The position numbers were made by a program, and so were the translations under genes. From JACVRW01 sp963808545 (lineage in GTDB: Bacteria > Actinomycetota > Thermoleophilia > Solirubrobacterales > Thermoleophilaceae), in NCBI GenBank assembly GCA_963808545.1, contig CAWEGB010000015.1, positions 186,001-250,000 of the forward strand: a stretch of DNA of 64,000 bases, given 5' to 3'. How positions within the stretch are numbered: the first letter of the stretch is position 1; every line of letters begins with the position of its first letter. A model generated the notes under the pieces. That model had not been told where the DNA came from and did not search any database. It saw only the letters and a program-made list of their open reading frames with translations. This document shows positions 55,716 to 64,000 of this stretch, piece after piece.

Positions 55716-56603
55716 GTGGAAGCAGACGAACACCTGGCGGAGCGCTTCGAGGAGCACCGGCCCCGCCTGCGCGGCGTGGCCTACCGGATGCTCGGCTCCG
55801 TGGCGGAGGCCGACGACGCGGTCCAGGAGACCTGGCTGCGCTTCAGCCGCACCGACACGAGCGAGGTCGACAATCTCGCCGCGTGGCTCACCACGGTGGC
55901 CGGCCGTGTCTCCCTGAACATGCTGCGCGCTCGGCGCACCCGCCGGGAGGAGCCTCTGGACGTCCACGTCCCGGACCCGATCGTCAGCCGGGCCGACATG
56001 ACCGACCCGGAGCACGAGGCTCTGCTGGCGGACTCGGTGGGGCTGGCGCTGCTCGTGGTGCTCGAGTCGCTGACTCCGGCGGAGCGACTCGCCTTCGTGA
56101 TGCACGACATGTTCGCCGTGCCCTTCGACGAGATCGCCCCGATGGTGGGACGCTCGCCCGCGGCGACCCGCCAGCTGGCCAGCCGGGCCCGTCGCCGTGT
56201 CCGGGGGGAGGCACCGGCGCCGGACCCCGACCTGGGCCGCCAACGGGAGGTCGTGGACGCCTTCTTCGCGGCCGCCCGCGACGGTGACTTCGACCGGCTG
56301 GTAACGGTGCTCGACCCCGAGGTGGTGCTGCGCTCGGACGGCGGGGTCGCGCGTCCTGCCGCCACGGTGGAGGTACACGGCGCGGAGGCGGTGGCGCGGC
56401 GGGCGTTCACCTACGCGCGGCTGTCGCCGTTCGTGCAGCCCGCGCTCGTCAACGGAGTGGCTGGGGTCGTGGTGGCCCCCGGCGGGAAGCCCTTCTCGAT
56501 CCTCGCCTTCACGGTCACGGGCGGGAAGATCGCTGCGATAGATGCGCTCGCCGACCCCGCTCGTCTCGAGCAGCTCGACCTGACGATCCTCGCCGATCGA
56601 TAA
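55710..56603 (+). CDS. ECF41-type RNA polymerase sigma factor (SigJ-like) with SnoaL-like C-terminus
   Basis: 297 residues from GTG. Sigma region 2 is 'LRGVAYRMLGSVAEADDAVQETWLRF' and region 4 'LESLTPAERLAFVMHDMFAVPFDEIAPMVGRSPAATRQLASRARRRV'. A C-terminal SnoaL-like domain (~180-297) replaces a separate anti-sigma factor, with 'VVDAFFAAARDGDFDRLVTVLDPEVVLRSDGGVARPA' containing the DGG motif. In ECF41 factors this extension modulates activity in cis. There is no anti-sigma gene nearby, as expected. A second GTG 6 nt later is an alternative start. Confidence 0.92.
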   Translation: MTVEADEHLAERFEEHRPRLRGVAYRMLGSVAEADDAVQETWLRFSRTDTSEVDNLAAWLTTVAGRVSLNMLRARRTRREEPLDVHVPDPIVSRADMTDPEHEALLADSVGLALLVVLESLTPAERLAFVMHDMFAVPFDEIAPMVGRSPAATRQLASRARRRVRGEAPAPDPDLGRQREVVDAFFAAARDGDFDRLVTVLDPEVVLRSDGGVARPAATVEVHGAEAVARRAFTYARLSPFVQPALVNGVAGVVVAPGGKPFSILAFTVTGGKIAAIDALADPARLEQLDLTILADR

Positions 56604-56613
56604 TCATGCGGCC

Positions 56614-57429
56614 ATGCCACCGCTTCGAGCAAGGGAGCGCGCGCAGCTACCCGACAGCGCCTTCGCGTACATCGATTCGGACGGGCGCCGCCGTCTACCG
56701 ATCCACGATGCGTCGCACGTTCGCAATGCCCTCGCTCGCTTCGGCCAGGTGGCGTTCGAGGACGACGAAGCTCGGGACCGGGCCCGGGGCCGGCTGCTGC
56801 GGGCAGCCCAGAAGCACGGGATCATGCCGATCGGCTTCATCAACGCGCAGCTGCGACCGGAGCGCAGGCTCCCGAAGGGCACGCTGACCTTCCTGCTGAC
56901 CGACATCGAGGGCTCGACCGAGCTGCTGGGGCGTCTTGGCGACGACTACGCACGTCTTCTCTCCGGCACCCGGCGCGTGGTGGCCGCGGCGGTCCGGCGC
57001 GCCGGCGGCCACCAGGTGTCCGCTCGCGGCGACGACGTGTTCGCCGTATTCGAGCGGGCTCCGGCGGCGCTCGAGGCCGCCGTGGAGATCCAGCGGGACA
57101 TGCGCGACGGGGATTGGCCGGGGGGCGGCGACGTGCGGCTGCGGATCGGCCTGCACCGCGGGCGTCCCAAGCTCACGGACACCGGCTATGTCGGCCTCTC
57201 GGTCCACGCCGCCGCACGCATCTGCTTCTCGGCTCACGGCGGCCAGATCGTGATGTCATCGGCCGTCCGCACGGCGGCCCTGGAATCCCTGCCGGAGGAG
57301 ATCGGCCTGAAGAGCCTTGGCTCCTGGCGCTTTCGAGGGCTGCCCGAGCCGATCGAGATCTTCGAGGCGGAGGCTCCCGGCCTGGCGACCGGCTTCCCGC
57401 CCCTGAGATCGGCTACGGCCACGGGATAG
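56614..57429 (+). CDS. Class III nucleotidyl cyclase-domain protein with a short N-terminal domain
   Basis: 271 residues. Residues ~8-75 ('RERAQLPDSAFAYIDSDGRRRLPIHDASHVRNALARFGQVAF') resemble a small actinobacterial domain usually found alone (DUF6582-like). Residues ~88-255 are a cyclase domain: metal Asp in 'FLLTDIEGSTELLGRLG' and a second site 'ARGDDVFAVFERA'. 'VRLRIGLHRGRP' follows, and the transition-state position reads His in 'LSVHAAARI'. It is 10 nt after the sigma gene and may be co-transcribed. Whether it makes cAMP or has a regulatory role is open. Confidence 0.82.
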   Translation: MPPLRARERAQLPDSAFAYIDSDGRRRLPIHDASHVRNALARFGQVAFEDDEARDRARGRLLRAAQKHGIMPIGFINAQLRPERRLPKGTLTFLLTDIEGSTELLGRLGDDYARLLSGTRRVVAAAVRRAGGHQVSARGDDVFAVFERAPAALEAAVEIQRDMRDGDWPGGGDVRLRIGLHRGRPKLTDTGYVGLSVHAAARICFSAHGGQIVMSSAVRTAALESLPEEIGLKSLGSWRFRGLPEPIEIFEAEAPGLATGFPPLRSATATG

Positions 57430-57435
57430 GCGGTC

Positions 57436-57888
57436 GTGCTCACGTTCCGAGCCGTCCCCGCCGACCAGGAGCCGGCCGTCACGCTCCTCGAGGCGATGCG
57501 CGTGACCCTCACCGAACTCAACCCCCAGGGGCGCCATCCCGACTCGCCCGAGATGCCTTCGGCCGGCCCGGCGGACTTCACCCTCTTTCTCGTGGGCTTC
57601 GAGGACGAGGAGCCGATCTGCTGCGGTGGCCTCAAGCCGCTCGATGAGGGAGCGGTCGAGATCAAGCGCATGTACGTCGTGCCCAAGGCCCGCAGGCGTG
57701 GCGTGGCCCGCCGGCTGCTGGCGACCCTCGAGGAGGAGGCGCGGCGGCGCGGGTTCGCTGTTGTGCGTCTCGACACCGGTCCCTTCCAGCCCTCGGCCGA
57801 GCGGATGTACCGAGAGGCGGGCTACGCGGAGATCGGCAACTTCAACGCCAACCCGGTGGCCTCGTTCTGGGGCGAGAAGGCGCTGTGA
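57436..57888 (+). CDS. GNAT-family N-acetyltransferase
   Basis: 150 residues from GTG. The acetyl-CoA site is in motif A: 'VEIKRMYVVPKARRRGVARRLLATLEEEARRRGFAVVRLDTG' contains the RxxGxA pyrophosphate loop. 'PSAERMYREAGYAEIGNFN' forms the C-terminal strand-helix unit. Such single-domain enzymes acetylate amines of amino acids, antibiotics, peptides or proteins, and the substrate is not evident. It starts 6 nt after the cyclase gene and ends 1 nt before the convergent HD gene. Confidence 0.88.
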   Translation: MLTFRAVPADQEPAVTLLEAMRVTLTELNPQGRHPDSPEMPSAGPADFTLFLVGFEDEEPICCGGLKPLDEGAVEIKRMYVVPKARRRGVARRLLATLEEEARRRGFAVVRLDTGPFQPSAERMYREAGYAEIGNFNANPVASFWGEKAL

Positions 57889-57889
57889 G

Positions 57890-58474
57890 TCAGCCGGTCT
57901 CGGCCACGAAGCCGATGTCGTCCGCCGCGTAGCGGGGCCGGCCGAACACCTCTTCCACCAGCGGCCGGAAGAACTCGAGCGGCAGCGAGTCGTAGTCGGG
58001 GTCGAAGCAGTTCTGGTCGAAGTGCTCGCAGAACTCGACGCAGTCGTCGTACCAGGGGTGGTCGGCGTAGCGGTCCCGGCCGTTGCGGTCCTCGCCCATC
58101 AGGTGGGCGTAGTAGTAGCTCTGGAACAGCGCGTGCTTCTGCACGATCCAGCACATGCGCTCGCTCACGAAGGGCCGGAGCACGGCCGCGACCATGTCGC
58201 CGTGGGAGTGCGGCGCGAGCGCGTCGCCGATGTCATGGAGGAGCGCCGCCGCCACGTACTCCCTGTCCTTCCCGGCGCGGTGGGCCCGGGTGGCGGACTG
58301 GAGGGAGTGCTCGAGCCGGCTGACCTTGAGCGGCCCCTGGAACTGGTCGAGCTCGGCCACCGCGTCCATCAGCCGGTTCGGCAGCTCGCGGGCGTCCTCG
58401 TCGGAGTCGCTGTTGATCAGACGCAGGTCGGCCTCGGTCATGTCCTCCATGCGCGTGTAGGAGACGGTGGTCAC
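57890..58474 (-). CDS. HD-domain protein of the PhnZ/TmpB (mixed-valence diiron oxygenase)-like group
   Basis: 194 residues from a GTG overlapping the previous stop (GTGA). 'LEHSLQSATRAHRAGKDREYVAAALLHDIGDALAPHSHGDMVAAVLRP' holds the HD ligands, and 'WIVQKHALFQSYYYAHLMG' a further His, spaced as in PhnZ-type HD oxygenases rather than phosphohydrolases. 'RDRYADHPWYDDCVEFCEHFDQNCFDPDYDSL' is a conserved-looking C-terminal cap. The substrate of most members is unknown. It is the last gene of the arsR-AHSA1-AHSA1-HD operon. Confidence 0.82.
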   Translation of the reverse strand: MTTVSYTRMEDMTEADLRLINSDSDEDARELPNRLMDAVAELDQFQGPLKVSRLEHSLQSATRAHRAGKDREYVAAALLHDIGDALAPHSHGDMVAAVLRPFVSERMCWIVQKHALFQSYYYAHLMGEDRNGRDRYADHPWYDDCVEFCEHFDQNCFDPDYDSLPLEFFRPLVEEVFGRPRYAADDIGFVAETG

Positions 58475-58956
58475 TGCTGTTCGCCAGTCTCGCAGTACTG
58501 CTCCAGGCCCGCCAGGGTCGCTCCCCAGCCCAGGTTGCAGAAGGCATACCAGCGTGAGTCGTCGCGCCAGCCGCTGTGGGAGAAGTTCAGAATGGTGGCG
58601 TCGGCGCCGCTCTCCGAGTAGCCCAGCCGTGGCCCGAGCCACTCGAGCGCCGGGTCGCCCTCGGGGGTGCCCAGGTCGAAGGTCAGCTCGTGGCCGAACC
58701 ACTCGGAGGCAGGGTTCCGGCCGTCGGTGAACTCCGACTCGCACCGCCACGCCACCCGCTCGCCCGCAACGAGGTCGATGATCCTCATCTGTAGCGGAGC
58801 ACCGAACCCGTGGTCGAACTCGACCAGGTAGCCCGGCTCGGGCTCGGCCTGCACCGCCTTGCCCCACCAGGAGTCCAGGCCATCTCTGGTGGCGATGGCG
58901 TCGAAGACGGTGCTTCGCTCGGCGTTGATCCAGACCTCGTGAACGATCGAGTTCAT
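58471..58956 (-). CDS. SRPBCC (AHSA1/START-like) domain protein, second copy
   Basis: 161 residues from ATG 58956, which overlaps the preceding stop (ATGA). 'SIVHEVWINAERSTVFDAIATRDGLDSWWGKA' begins the helix-grip fold; 'RIIDLVAGERVAWRCESEF' and 'GADATILNFSHSGW' are central strands; 'WYAFCNLGWGATLAGLEQYCETG' is the long C-terminal helix. The fold binds hydrophobic ligands in a deep cavity. It is a paralogue of the next gene upstream in the operon but diverged in sequence. Enzymatic or carrier function unknown. Confidence 0.86.
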   Translation of the reverse strand: MNSIVHEVWINAERSTVFDAIATRDGLDSWWGKAVQAEPEPGYLVEFDHGFGAPLQMRIIDLVAGERVAWRCESEFTDGRNPASEWFGHELTFDLGTPEGDPALEWLGPRLGYSESGADATILNFSHSGWRDDSRWYAFCNLGWGATLAGLEQYCETGEQQ

Positions 58957-59396
58957 GCCGCGCCGCCGCCGGCCAGTGCCCGTCCCAGCCGCTCGAGCAT
59001 CTCCGTCCAACCCTCCGAGTGGGTATCGACCTCGCCGGGCGGCAGGTCGCGGTGGACGAGGCGCACCAGGGTGCCGTCGCCATCGGCCGTGAGCGTCACC
59101 TCCACCGTGCTCGTGCCGGGCGGCACACCCACAGACTCTTCCTCGAAGCCCCAGGTGAACGCCACGCGCGACGGCGGTGACACCTCCACGAACTCGCCCC
59201 GCATCGAGTAGAGCTGGTCGTCGTCGCCCCGGTGGGTCTGCCGGCAGGTCCCACCCGGGCGCGGATCGAGCGTCGCCGCCTCGGCCAGCCAGCGGGTCAG
59301 CTTGTCCGGCTCGGTGAAGAACGCGAACACCGTCTCCGGACTCGCCGCGATCCGCTTCTCCTTCACGACCGGCTCAGTTGTCATTGCCTCGGGCAT
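58953..59396 (-). CDS. SRPBCC (AHSA1/START-like) domain protein, first copy
   Basis: 147 residues. 'VVKEKRIAASPETVFAFFTEPDKLTRWLAEAATLDPRPGG' and 'EVSPPSRVAFTWGFEEE' followed by 'STVEVTLTADGDGTLVRLVHRDLP' and 'HSEGWTEMLERLGRALAGG' are typical of AHSA1-like proteins. Genes of this type are very often paired with an ArsR regulator in actinobacteria, as here: its start lies inside the 3' end of the arsR gene (23-bp overlap). It probably binds the small molecule that the operon handles. Confidence 0.88.
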   Translation of the reverse strand: MPEAMTTEPVVKEKRIAASPETVFAFFTEPDKLTRWLAEAATLDPRPGGTCRQTHRGDDDQLYSMRGEFVEVSPPSRVAFTWGFEEESVGVPPGTSTVEVTLTADGDGTLVRLVHRDLPPGEVDTHSEGWTEMLERLGRALAGGGAA

Positions 59397-59730
59397 CGCG
59401 CCGTCTCCTCTCCTCGCGTTCGGCTTCGATCCTCAGGTCCTCGAGTCGCTCGTCCCAGAACTGGTCGAGGTAGGCGCGCAGGCCCACGAGGCCCTCGCGT
59501 CGCGCGCTGTACAGCCGTCTCGTGCCGTCCCGGCGCTCGACGACCAGCCCGGCTTCGCGCAGCACGCGCAGGTGCTGCGAGATCGCCGGACGCGTGACGT
59601 CGCCGAAGCGTGCGGCGATCGCCCCCGCTGGGAGCTCACCCCCACGCACCAGCGAGAGGATCTCCCGGCGGCGTGGCTCGACGATGGCTGCGATGACGTC
59701 CTGCACTGCGCGCCATACGTTAGCACTCAC
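59374..59730 (-). CDS. ArsR-family regulator of the AHSA1 operon
   Basis: 118 residues. 'VIAAIVEPRRREILSLVRGGELPAGAIAARFGDVTRPAISQHLRVLREAGLVVERRDGTRRLYS' region is a full ArsR winged helix with recognition helix 'VTRPAISQHLRVL'. No metal-binding Cys is present. GTG 59730 is used; a GTG at 59706 is possible because TAACGT lies 10 nt before it. TTAGCACTCACTTA at 59720-59733 around the start resembles operators of ArsR/AHSA1 pairs and suggests autorepression. Confidence 0.87.
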   Translation of the reverse strand: MSANVWRAVQDVIAAIVEPRRREILSLVRGGELPAGAIAARFGDVTRPAISQHLRVLREAGLVVERRDGTRRLYSARREGLVGLRAYLDQFWDERLEDLRIEAEREERRRRDARGNDN

Positions 59731-59801
59731 TTACATAAGCTCGCTGAGAGACCGGTTGTAATGCGTGCGCGCAGTGTGCCTGGGGGCTATCTTGCCGGGC
59801 C

Positions 59802-60520
59802 ATGCGAGTGCTCCGGTGTGCCCTTCTGTCGGTGTTCATCCTCGGTCTGGTAACGGCCGCGCCCGCACTGGGCGACCCCGGTGATCCCCGGGTTCCGACA
59901 GCAGTGGCGGCTGCCTCGGTCACGAGGGTCGACGAGTCGAACGGCGTGCGCTTCAACCTCAACGGCCGGCGTCTCACCCTGAGACTGGCGCCCCGGCGGG
60001 GCTCCTCACCTCCCGACGCGCGGCGCGACGTCTGGGGCAAGAGCGTCCAGGCGGTCTGCTCGGCGACCTTCAGCCAGCGCCGCGCCGGCAGCATCGCGGT
60101 GTCGGCGGAGCTGGTCTGGCCGCGCGGCAACAAGACGCTGCGTCTCCGGCTGGATCGCGACGTGTCCAGCCGGGTGCGCTGGTGCCTGCTCGAGGGAGAT
60201 GGCGGGGGCGACCTGGCGAGCGTCACGTTCAGAGCCTTCATCTGGGTGGGCGGCGCCACCAAGGCCGATCGGCGCACCGGCCAGGAGCTGCGCCGCTATC
60301 TGCTCGCGAAGTCCGGCCCGCGGCCATGGCTCAGCCGGATCGACACCATCTCAGTGACCGACCGGAGGATCACCGTCGGCACCGACCTGAAGCCTGATGC
60401 CGAGGGCAAGCGCATCGCCCGGCGGGTCTGCAGCCTGATTCGCGCTTCTGACGTGGCCGCCGGGGCAACCAGGCACAGGGTGCTGGGACGCCGAGGGGGC
60501 GTCCTGCGGACCTGCTCGGC

Positions 60521-60524
<4 letters not shown>
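59802..60524 (+). CDS. Secreted protein of unknown function
   Basis: 240 residues with a signal peptide ('VLRCALLSVFILGLVTAAPALG'). The mature part is basic and looks globular alpha/beta ('VRFNLNGRRLTLRLAPRRG', 'RAGSIAVSAELVWPRGNKTLRLRLDRDV', 'DTISVTDRRITVGTDLKPDAEGKRIARRVCSLI'). Four Cys ('QAVCSATF', 'RWCLLEG', 'RRVCSLI', 'LRTCSA') may form two disulfides. ATG with TATCTT 8 nt upstream. No family recognised. The end overlaps the convergent ferredoxin gene by 4 bp. Confidence 0.72.
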
Positions 60525-60790
<266 letters not shown>

Positions 60791-60850
60791 GGAGTGCAGC
60801 ATTGTACCGAGGGCCCTGCCGCCACCCCGGGCACCCCATAGGCTGCTCGG

Positions 60851-61849
60851 ATGGCCGGGCGCCGCGACGCAGATCCGTTCCTCGACACCTTCACCGGCCT
60901 CGTGACGGCGCGTGCGGTGGCCACGGCGATCATGCTCGGCGTGTTCGATGCCCTGCACGACGAGCCCGCTCGGGCGGATGACCTCGCGGCACGCCTGGGG
61001 CTCGACCCGCTCGGGGCGGAGACGCTGCTGGTGGCGCTGGCCACGCTCGGCTACGTCAGCGACACGGACGGCCGTTTCGCCAACACCGAGGTGACCGAGC
61101 GGCTGCTGGTCCGCTCGTCACCCGAGTCAATCGCCACCTTCGCGGGCGAGCAGGCCGATTTGCACTGGGAGGTGCTCGCCCCGCTGGCCGAGGCCGTGCG
61201 CAGCGGGCGGCCCTACGCGATGCACGAGGAGCGCCGCGATGACGGAGCGCGCTGGGAGGCCTACATCCGTGGCCTGTTCGAGGTCTCGCGCGCCGAGCAG
61301 GACGACAACGCGGCGCTGGTGGAGGTCGAGGGGCCGCGTCTGATGGCCGACGTGGCCGGCGGCCACGGGGGCTTCGCGATGGCCATGTGCCGGCGCCATC
61401 CCGGTCTGGAGGTCACGGTCCTCGACCTGCCGCCGAGCGCGCGGATCGGACGCGAGATCGTGGCCGAGCAGGGTTTCTCCGACCGCGTGCTCTTCCGCGA
61501 AGGAGACGTGTTCGACCTCGGGCTCGGCGAGCAGCTCGACGTGGTGTCGGTGTTCAACCTGATCCACCACCTGCCGGAGGAGCGCGACCGCGAGCTGTGC
61601 CGGATGGCCCACGCCGCGCTCCGGCCCGGCGGAGCGTTCGTGATCGGCGACTCGGCGCGGCCCGAGCCCGGCGAGCCGGTGTCCGAGCACGGGGCGATCT
61701 CGAGCCTGCTCTTCTACGCCTGGAGTCACAGCCGCAACTTCAAGCCGTCGGAGATCCGCGACTGGATGGACGACGCGGGCTTCACCGGCGTGCAGACCCA
61801 CCGGAACGAGCGCTCCCCCTGGCGCGTGGTGGTGGTGGGCCGCCGGTGA
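60851..61849 (+). CDS. SAM-dependent methyltransferase of the O-methyltransferase-2 type
   Basis: 332 residues. An N-terminal winged-helix dimerisation domain ('AVATAIMLGVFDALHDEPARADDLAARLGLDPLGAETLLVALATLGYV') precedes a Rossmann domain. The SAM motif is 'MADVAGGHGGFAMAMCRRHPGLEVTVLDLP', then 'RVLFREGDVFD' and 'LDVVSVFNLIHHLPEE'. 'NFKPSEIRDWMDDAGFTGV' closes the fold. Relatives methylate phenolic hydroxyls or quinone-like metabolites. ATG with TAGGCT 6 nt upstream. It overlaps the next gene, so both likely act in one small pathway. Confidence 0.87.
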   Translation: MAGRRDADPFLDTFTGLVTARAVATAIMLGVFDALHDEPARADDLAARLGLDPLGAETLLVALATLGYVSDTDGRFANTEVTERLLVRSSPESIATFAGEQADLHWEVLAPLAEAVRSGRPYAMHEERRDDGARWEAYIRGLFEVSRAEQDDNAALVEVEGPRLMADVAGGHGGFAMAMCRRHPGLEVTVLDLPPSARIGREIVAEQGFSDRVLFREGDVFDLGLGEQLDVVSVFNLIHHLPEERDRELCRMAHAALRPGGAFVIGDSARPEPGEPVSEHGAISSLLFYAWSHSRNFKPSEIRDWMDDAGFTGVQTHRNERSPWRVVVVGRR

Positions 61850-62724
61850 TCCTGCTCACGGGGGCCACGGGCACGATCGGCGCCGCGCTGCTGCGCCGTC
61901 TCACCGCCGAGCCGCAGCCGGTGCGCTGCCTTGTTCGCGACCCGCGACGGCTCGGCGACCAGCGGGTGCGGGTGCAGATCGCGCTCGGGGATCTGGCCGA
62001 TCCGGCGTCCTTTCGCAACGCCCTGCGGGGGGTGAGCACCGTCGTGCACCTCGCGGCGTCGATCCGCGACCAGCAGCGCGCCTCGATCGAGGAGCTGAAC
62101 GCGATGGCCACTCTTCGCCTCGTGCGGGCGGCGGAGCGCGCCGGCGCCCGGCGCTTCCTCTTCTTCTCCGCGCTGGGGGCGTCCCATCACTCGCGCACGC
62201 GCTTCCTCCGCGCCAAGGCCCTGGCCCAGGAGGCCGTGGCCGCCTCGCCGCTCGAGACGACCATCCTCAGCCCGTCGATCGTCTATGCGCCCGGCGACCC
62301 TTGGCTGACCCTGCTGGAGCGCTTCTCGTATCTGCCCGCCATCCCGATGTCGGGCTCCGGCAAGGCCCGTTTTCAGCCGATCTGGGCCGAGGACGTGGCC
62401 GACGGGGTGGCGGCCGCGCTGGCCGACGACGGTCCGAGGGGTGACGGCCGGTTCGAGCTCGCCGGCCCGGAGACGCTCTCCTACGACGACATCGTCCGGT
62501 TGGCCCTGCGCGCCGGCGGACGCCGGCGCCGGCTGCTGCACGTGCCGCTGCCGCTGACCCGCCTGTCGTTGCGGCTGCTGCGGCTGGCCGTGGGTCCGCA
62601 CGTGTTCGCCACCTGGGACGAGGCCGAGCTGATGGAGGAGCCGATGGTCACCGAGCGCGGCACTGCGGACGCGGAGGCGCTCGGCGTGCGGCCACTTCCC
62701 ATGGCAAGGGTGCTCGGCGGCTAG
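61846..62724 (+). CDS. NAD(P)-binding atypical SDR (NmrA/NDUFA9-like)
   Basis: 292 residues from a GTG inside the methyltransferase stop (GTGA). 'ILLTGATGTIGAALLRRLTAE' is the dinucleotide motif; 'VRCLVRDPRRL', 'VSTVVHLAASIRDQQR' and 'GARRFLFFSALGASHHSRTRFLRAKALAQEAV' follow; the active-site YxxxK is degraded ('RTRFLRAK'). This is common in atypical SDRs that bind NAD(P) without classic catalysis. Together with the coupled methyltransferase it may modify a quinone or polyketide-like metabolite, which is inference. Confidence 0.86.
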   Translation: MILLTGATGTIGAALLRRLTAEPQPVRCLVRDPRRLGDQRVRVQIALGDLADPASFRNALRGVSTVVHLAASIRDQQRASIEELNAMATLRLVRAAERAGARRFLFFSALGASHHSRTRFLRAKALAQEAVAASPLETTILSPSIVYAPGDPWLTLLERFSYLPAIPMSGSGKARFQPIWAEDVADGVAAALADDGPRGDGRFELAGPETLSYDDIVRLALRAGGRRRRLLHVPLPLTRLSLRLLRLAVGPHVFATWDEAELMEEPMVTERGTADAEALGVRPLPMARVLGG

Positions 62725-63119
62725 GGGCGCTCGGGGTCCCGGGCGAGCGAGGCCTCGTTCGGCTCCCACAGCTGAATGCGGTTGCCCTCGGGATCCTCGA
62801 GCTCGGCGAAGCTCCCGTTGGGATAGCTCTCCGAGTGAGGCTCCACCGCCACCCCCGCGGCACGCAGGGCCTCCACCACACCGTCGAGATCGTCGACTCG
62901 GAAGTTGATCTTCCAGGTCCTGTCCGGTCCGCCGAACGAGTCGGAGTCCGGCGAGAACGCGGCGAAGACGGTCTCCCCGCGGTCCTGAAACCAGCCCGGA
63001 TCCGCGTACTCGCGCGACTCCAGCATGACCACGCCGAAGTGGTCGGCGTACCAGCGGTTGAGCGCGTCGGGGTCGCGGGCGCGGAAGAAGAAGCCGCCGA
63101 TCCCGGTGACTCGAGCCAC
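62721..63119 (-). CDS. VOC-family (glyoxalase-like) protein
   Basis: 132 residues, a single glyoxalase-fold protein: 'RVTGIGGFFFRARDPDALNRWYADHFGVVML', 'WKINFRVDDLDGVVEALRAAGVAVEPHSESYPNGSFAELEDPEGNRIQLWEP'. The metal-ligand Glu in 'IQLWE' is present, while the first His is replaced by Gly/Phe around 'GGFFF', so metal binding is doubtful. GTG start with TAGGGT 6 nt upstream (63131-63126, minus). Separated from groEL by a strong terminator. Confidence 0.87.
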   Translation of the reverse strand: MARVTGIGGFFFRARDPDALNRWYADHFGVVMLESREYADPGWFQDRGETVFAAFSPDSDSFGGPDRTWKINFRVDDLDGVVEALRAAGVAVEPHSESYPNGSFAELEDPEGNRIQLWEPNEASLARDPERP

Positions 63120-63142
63120 TGCGCCACCCTACGCCACAACGA

Positions 63143-63170
63143 CGAGGGCCCCGCCGAAGCGGGGCCCTCG
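63143..63170 (-). terminator. Rho-independent-type terminator of groEL
   Basis: CGAGGGCCCCGC (63143-63154) and GCGGGGCCCTCG (63159-63170) form a perfect 12-bp stem with loop CGAA (TTCG on the minus strand, an extra-stable tetraloop). On the minus strand it lies 39 nt after the groEL stop and is followed by a T/G-rich stretch. It should stop groEL transcripts before the VOC gene. Confidence 0.8.
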
Positions 63171-63208
63171 AAAGACTGCGGCCGGAGCTCGGAGGCTCCG
63201 GAAGCGGT

Positions 63209-64000
<792 letters not shown>

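Noticed and set aside
60791..60958. Longer ferredoxin with a 56-residue N-terminal extension
   Set aside because: The extension is the complement of the methyltransferase 5' end, and ATG 60790 matches the family N-terminus with TACAAT 10 nt upstream.

Overview
This 64 kb window is very GC-rich chromosomal DNA from an actinobacterium, most likely the Thermoleophilia/Solirubrobacterales side of the phylum. That placement is inference from gene content: an IleRS with an HHVL-type signature, a PAC2 protein, a DUF2342-type zincin, 7Fe ferredoxin, a Ku-LigD operon and methylmalonyl-CoA epimerase. It also fits the habit of starting genes 6-10 nt after a TAnnnT box with no Shine-Dalgarno. Coding density is extreme: about 70 genes, many with 4-nt ATGA/GTGA overlaps. 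Only one gap reaches 300 nt (49494-49794). I saw no rRNA, tRNA, CRISPR array, insertion sequence or phage region.

Layout. 1-4.7 kb: end of a lipid kinase, cupin, methylmalonyl-CoA epimerase, YchF, and a GlxA-type regulator with a DJ-1/PfpI enzyme. 4.7-10.4 kb: a surface-glycan acylation block of one MBOAT acyltransferase and three SGNH hydrolases, followed by SpoIID/LytB. 10.5-15.7 kb: a hydrolase-cyclase fusion, divergent from a ThDP enzyme plus semialdehyde dehydrogenase pair (a candidate 2-oxoglutarate to succinate bypass) and a DDAH-like enzyme. 15.7-22.4 kb: VOC/HxlR regulatory pair, M23 peptidase, fumarase, MerR- and MarR-type regulators. 22.4-34.4 kb: IleRS, thioredoxin, polyprenol-phosphate glycosyltransferase, frameshifted PolX, trehalose phosphatase, a half-size TauE/SafE pair, a STAS protein, a sigma-70 factor, an amidohydrolase and a YhaM-like HD protein.

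34.4-46 kb is rich in DNA maintenance: PAC2, a UvrD-type helicase fused to an Fe-S RecB-like nuclease, topoisomerase IB, and a split end-joining operon (LigD phosphoesterase-ligase, Ku, LigD polymerase). 46-48.3 kb: three exported proteins that look like a surface-fibre system, with a strong hairpin after the first gene. 48.4-51.7 kb: a DUF2342 metalloprotein, a structured intergenic repeat, a very basic protein behind a strong promoter carrying a LexA-like box, and Mrp. 51.7-64 kb: an MFS exporter with ArsR regulator, an ECF41-type sigma factor facing its probable target oxidoreductase, a cyclase, GNAT, an arsR-AHSA1-AHSA1-HD operon, ferredoxin, a methyltransferase-SDR pair, VOC, and the 3' part of groEL.

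The most unusual items are the structured repeat with copies at 28.8 and 49.5 kb, the exported three-gene cluster, the predicted ECF41 promoter with exact spacing, the LexA-like box inside a promoter spacer, and the back-to-back overlapping promoters with only 20-40 bp between start codons. All functional calls are from sequence reading alone; no database search was run.
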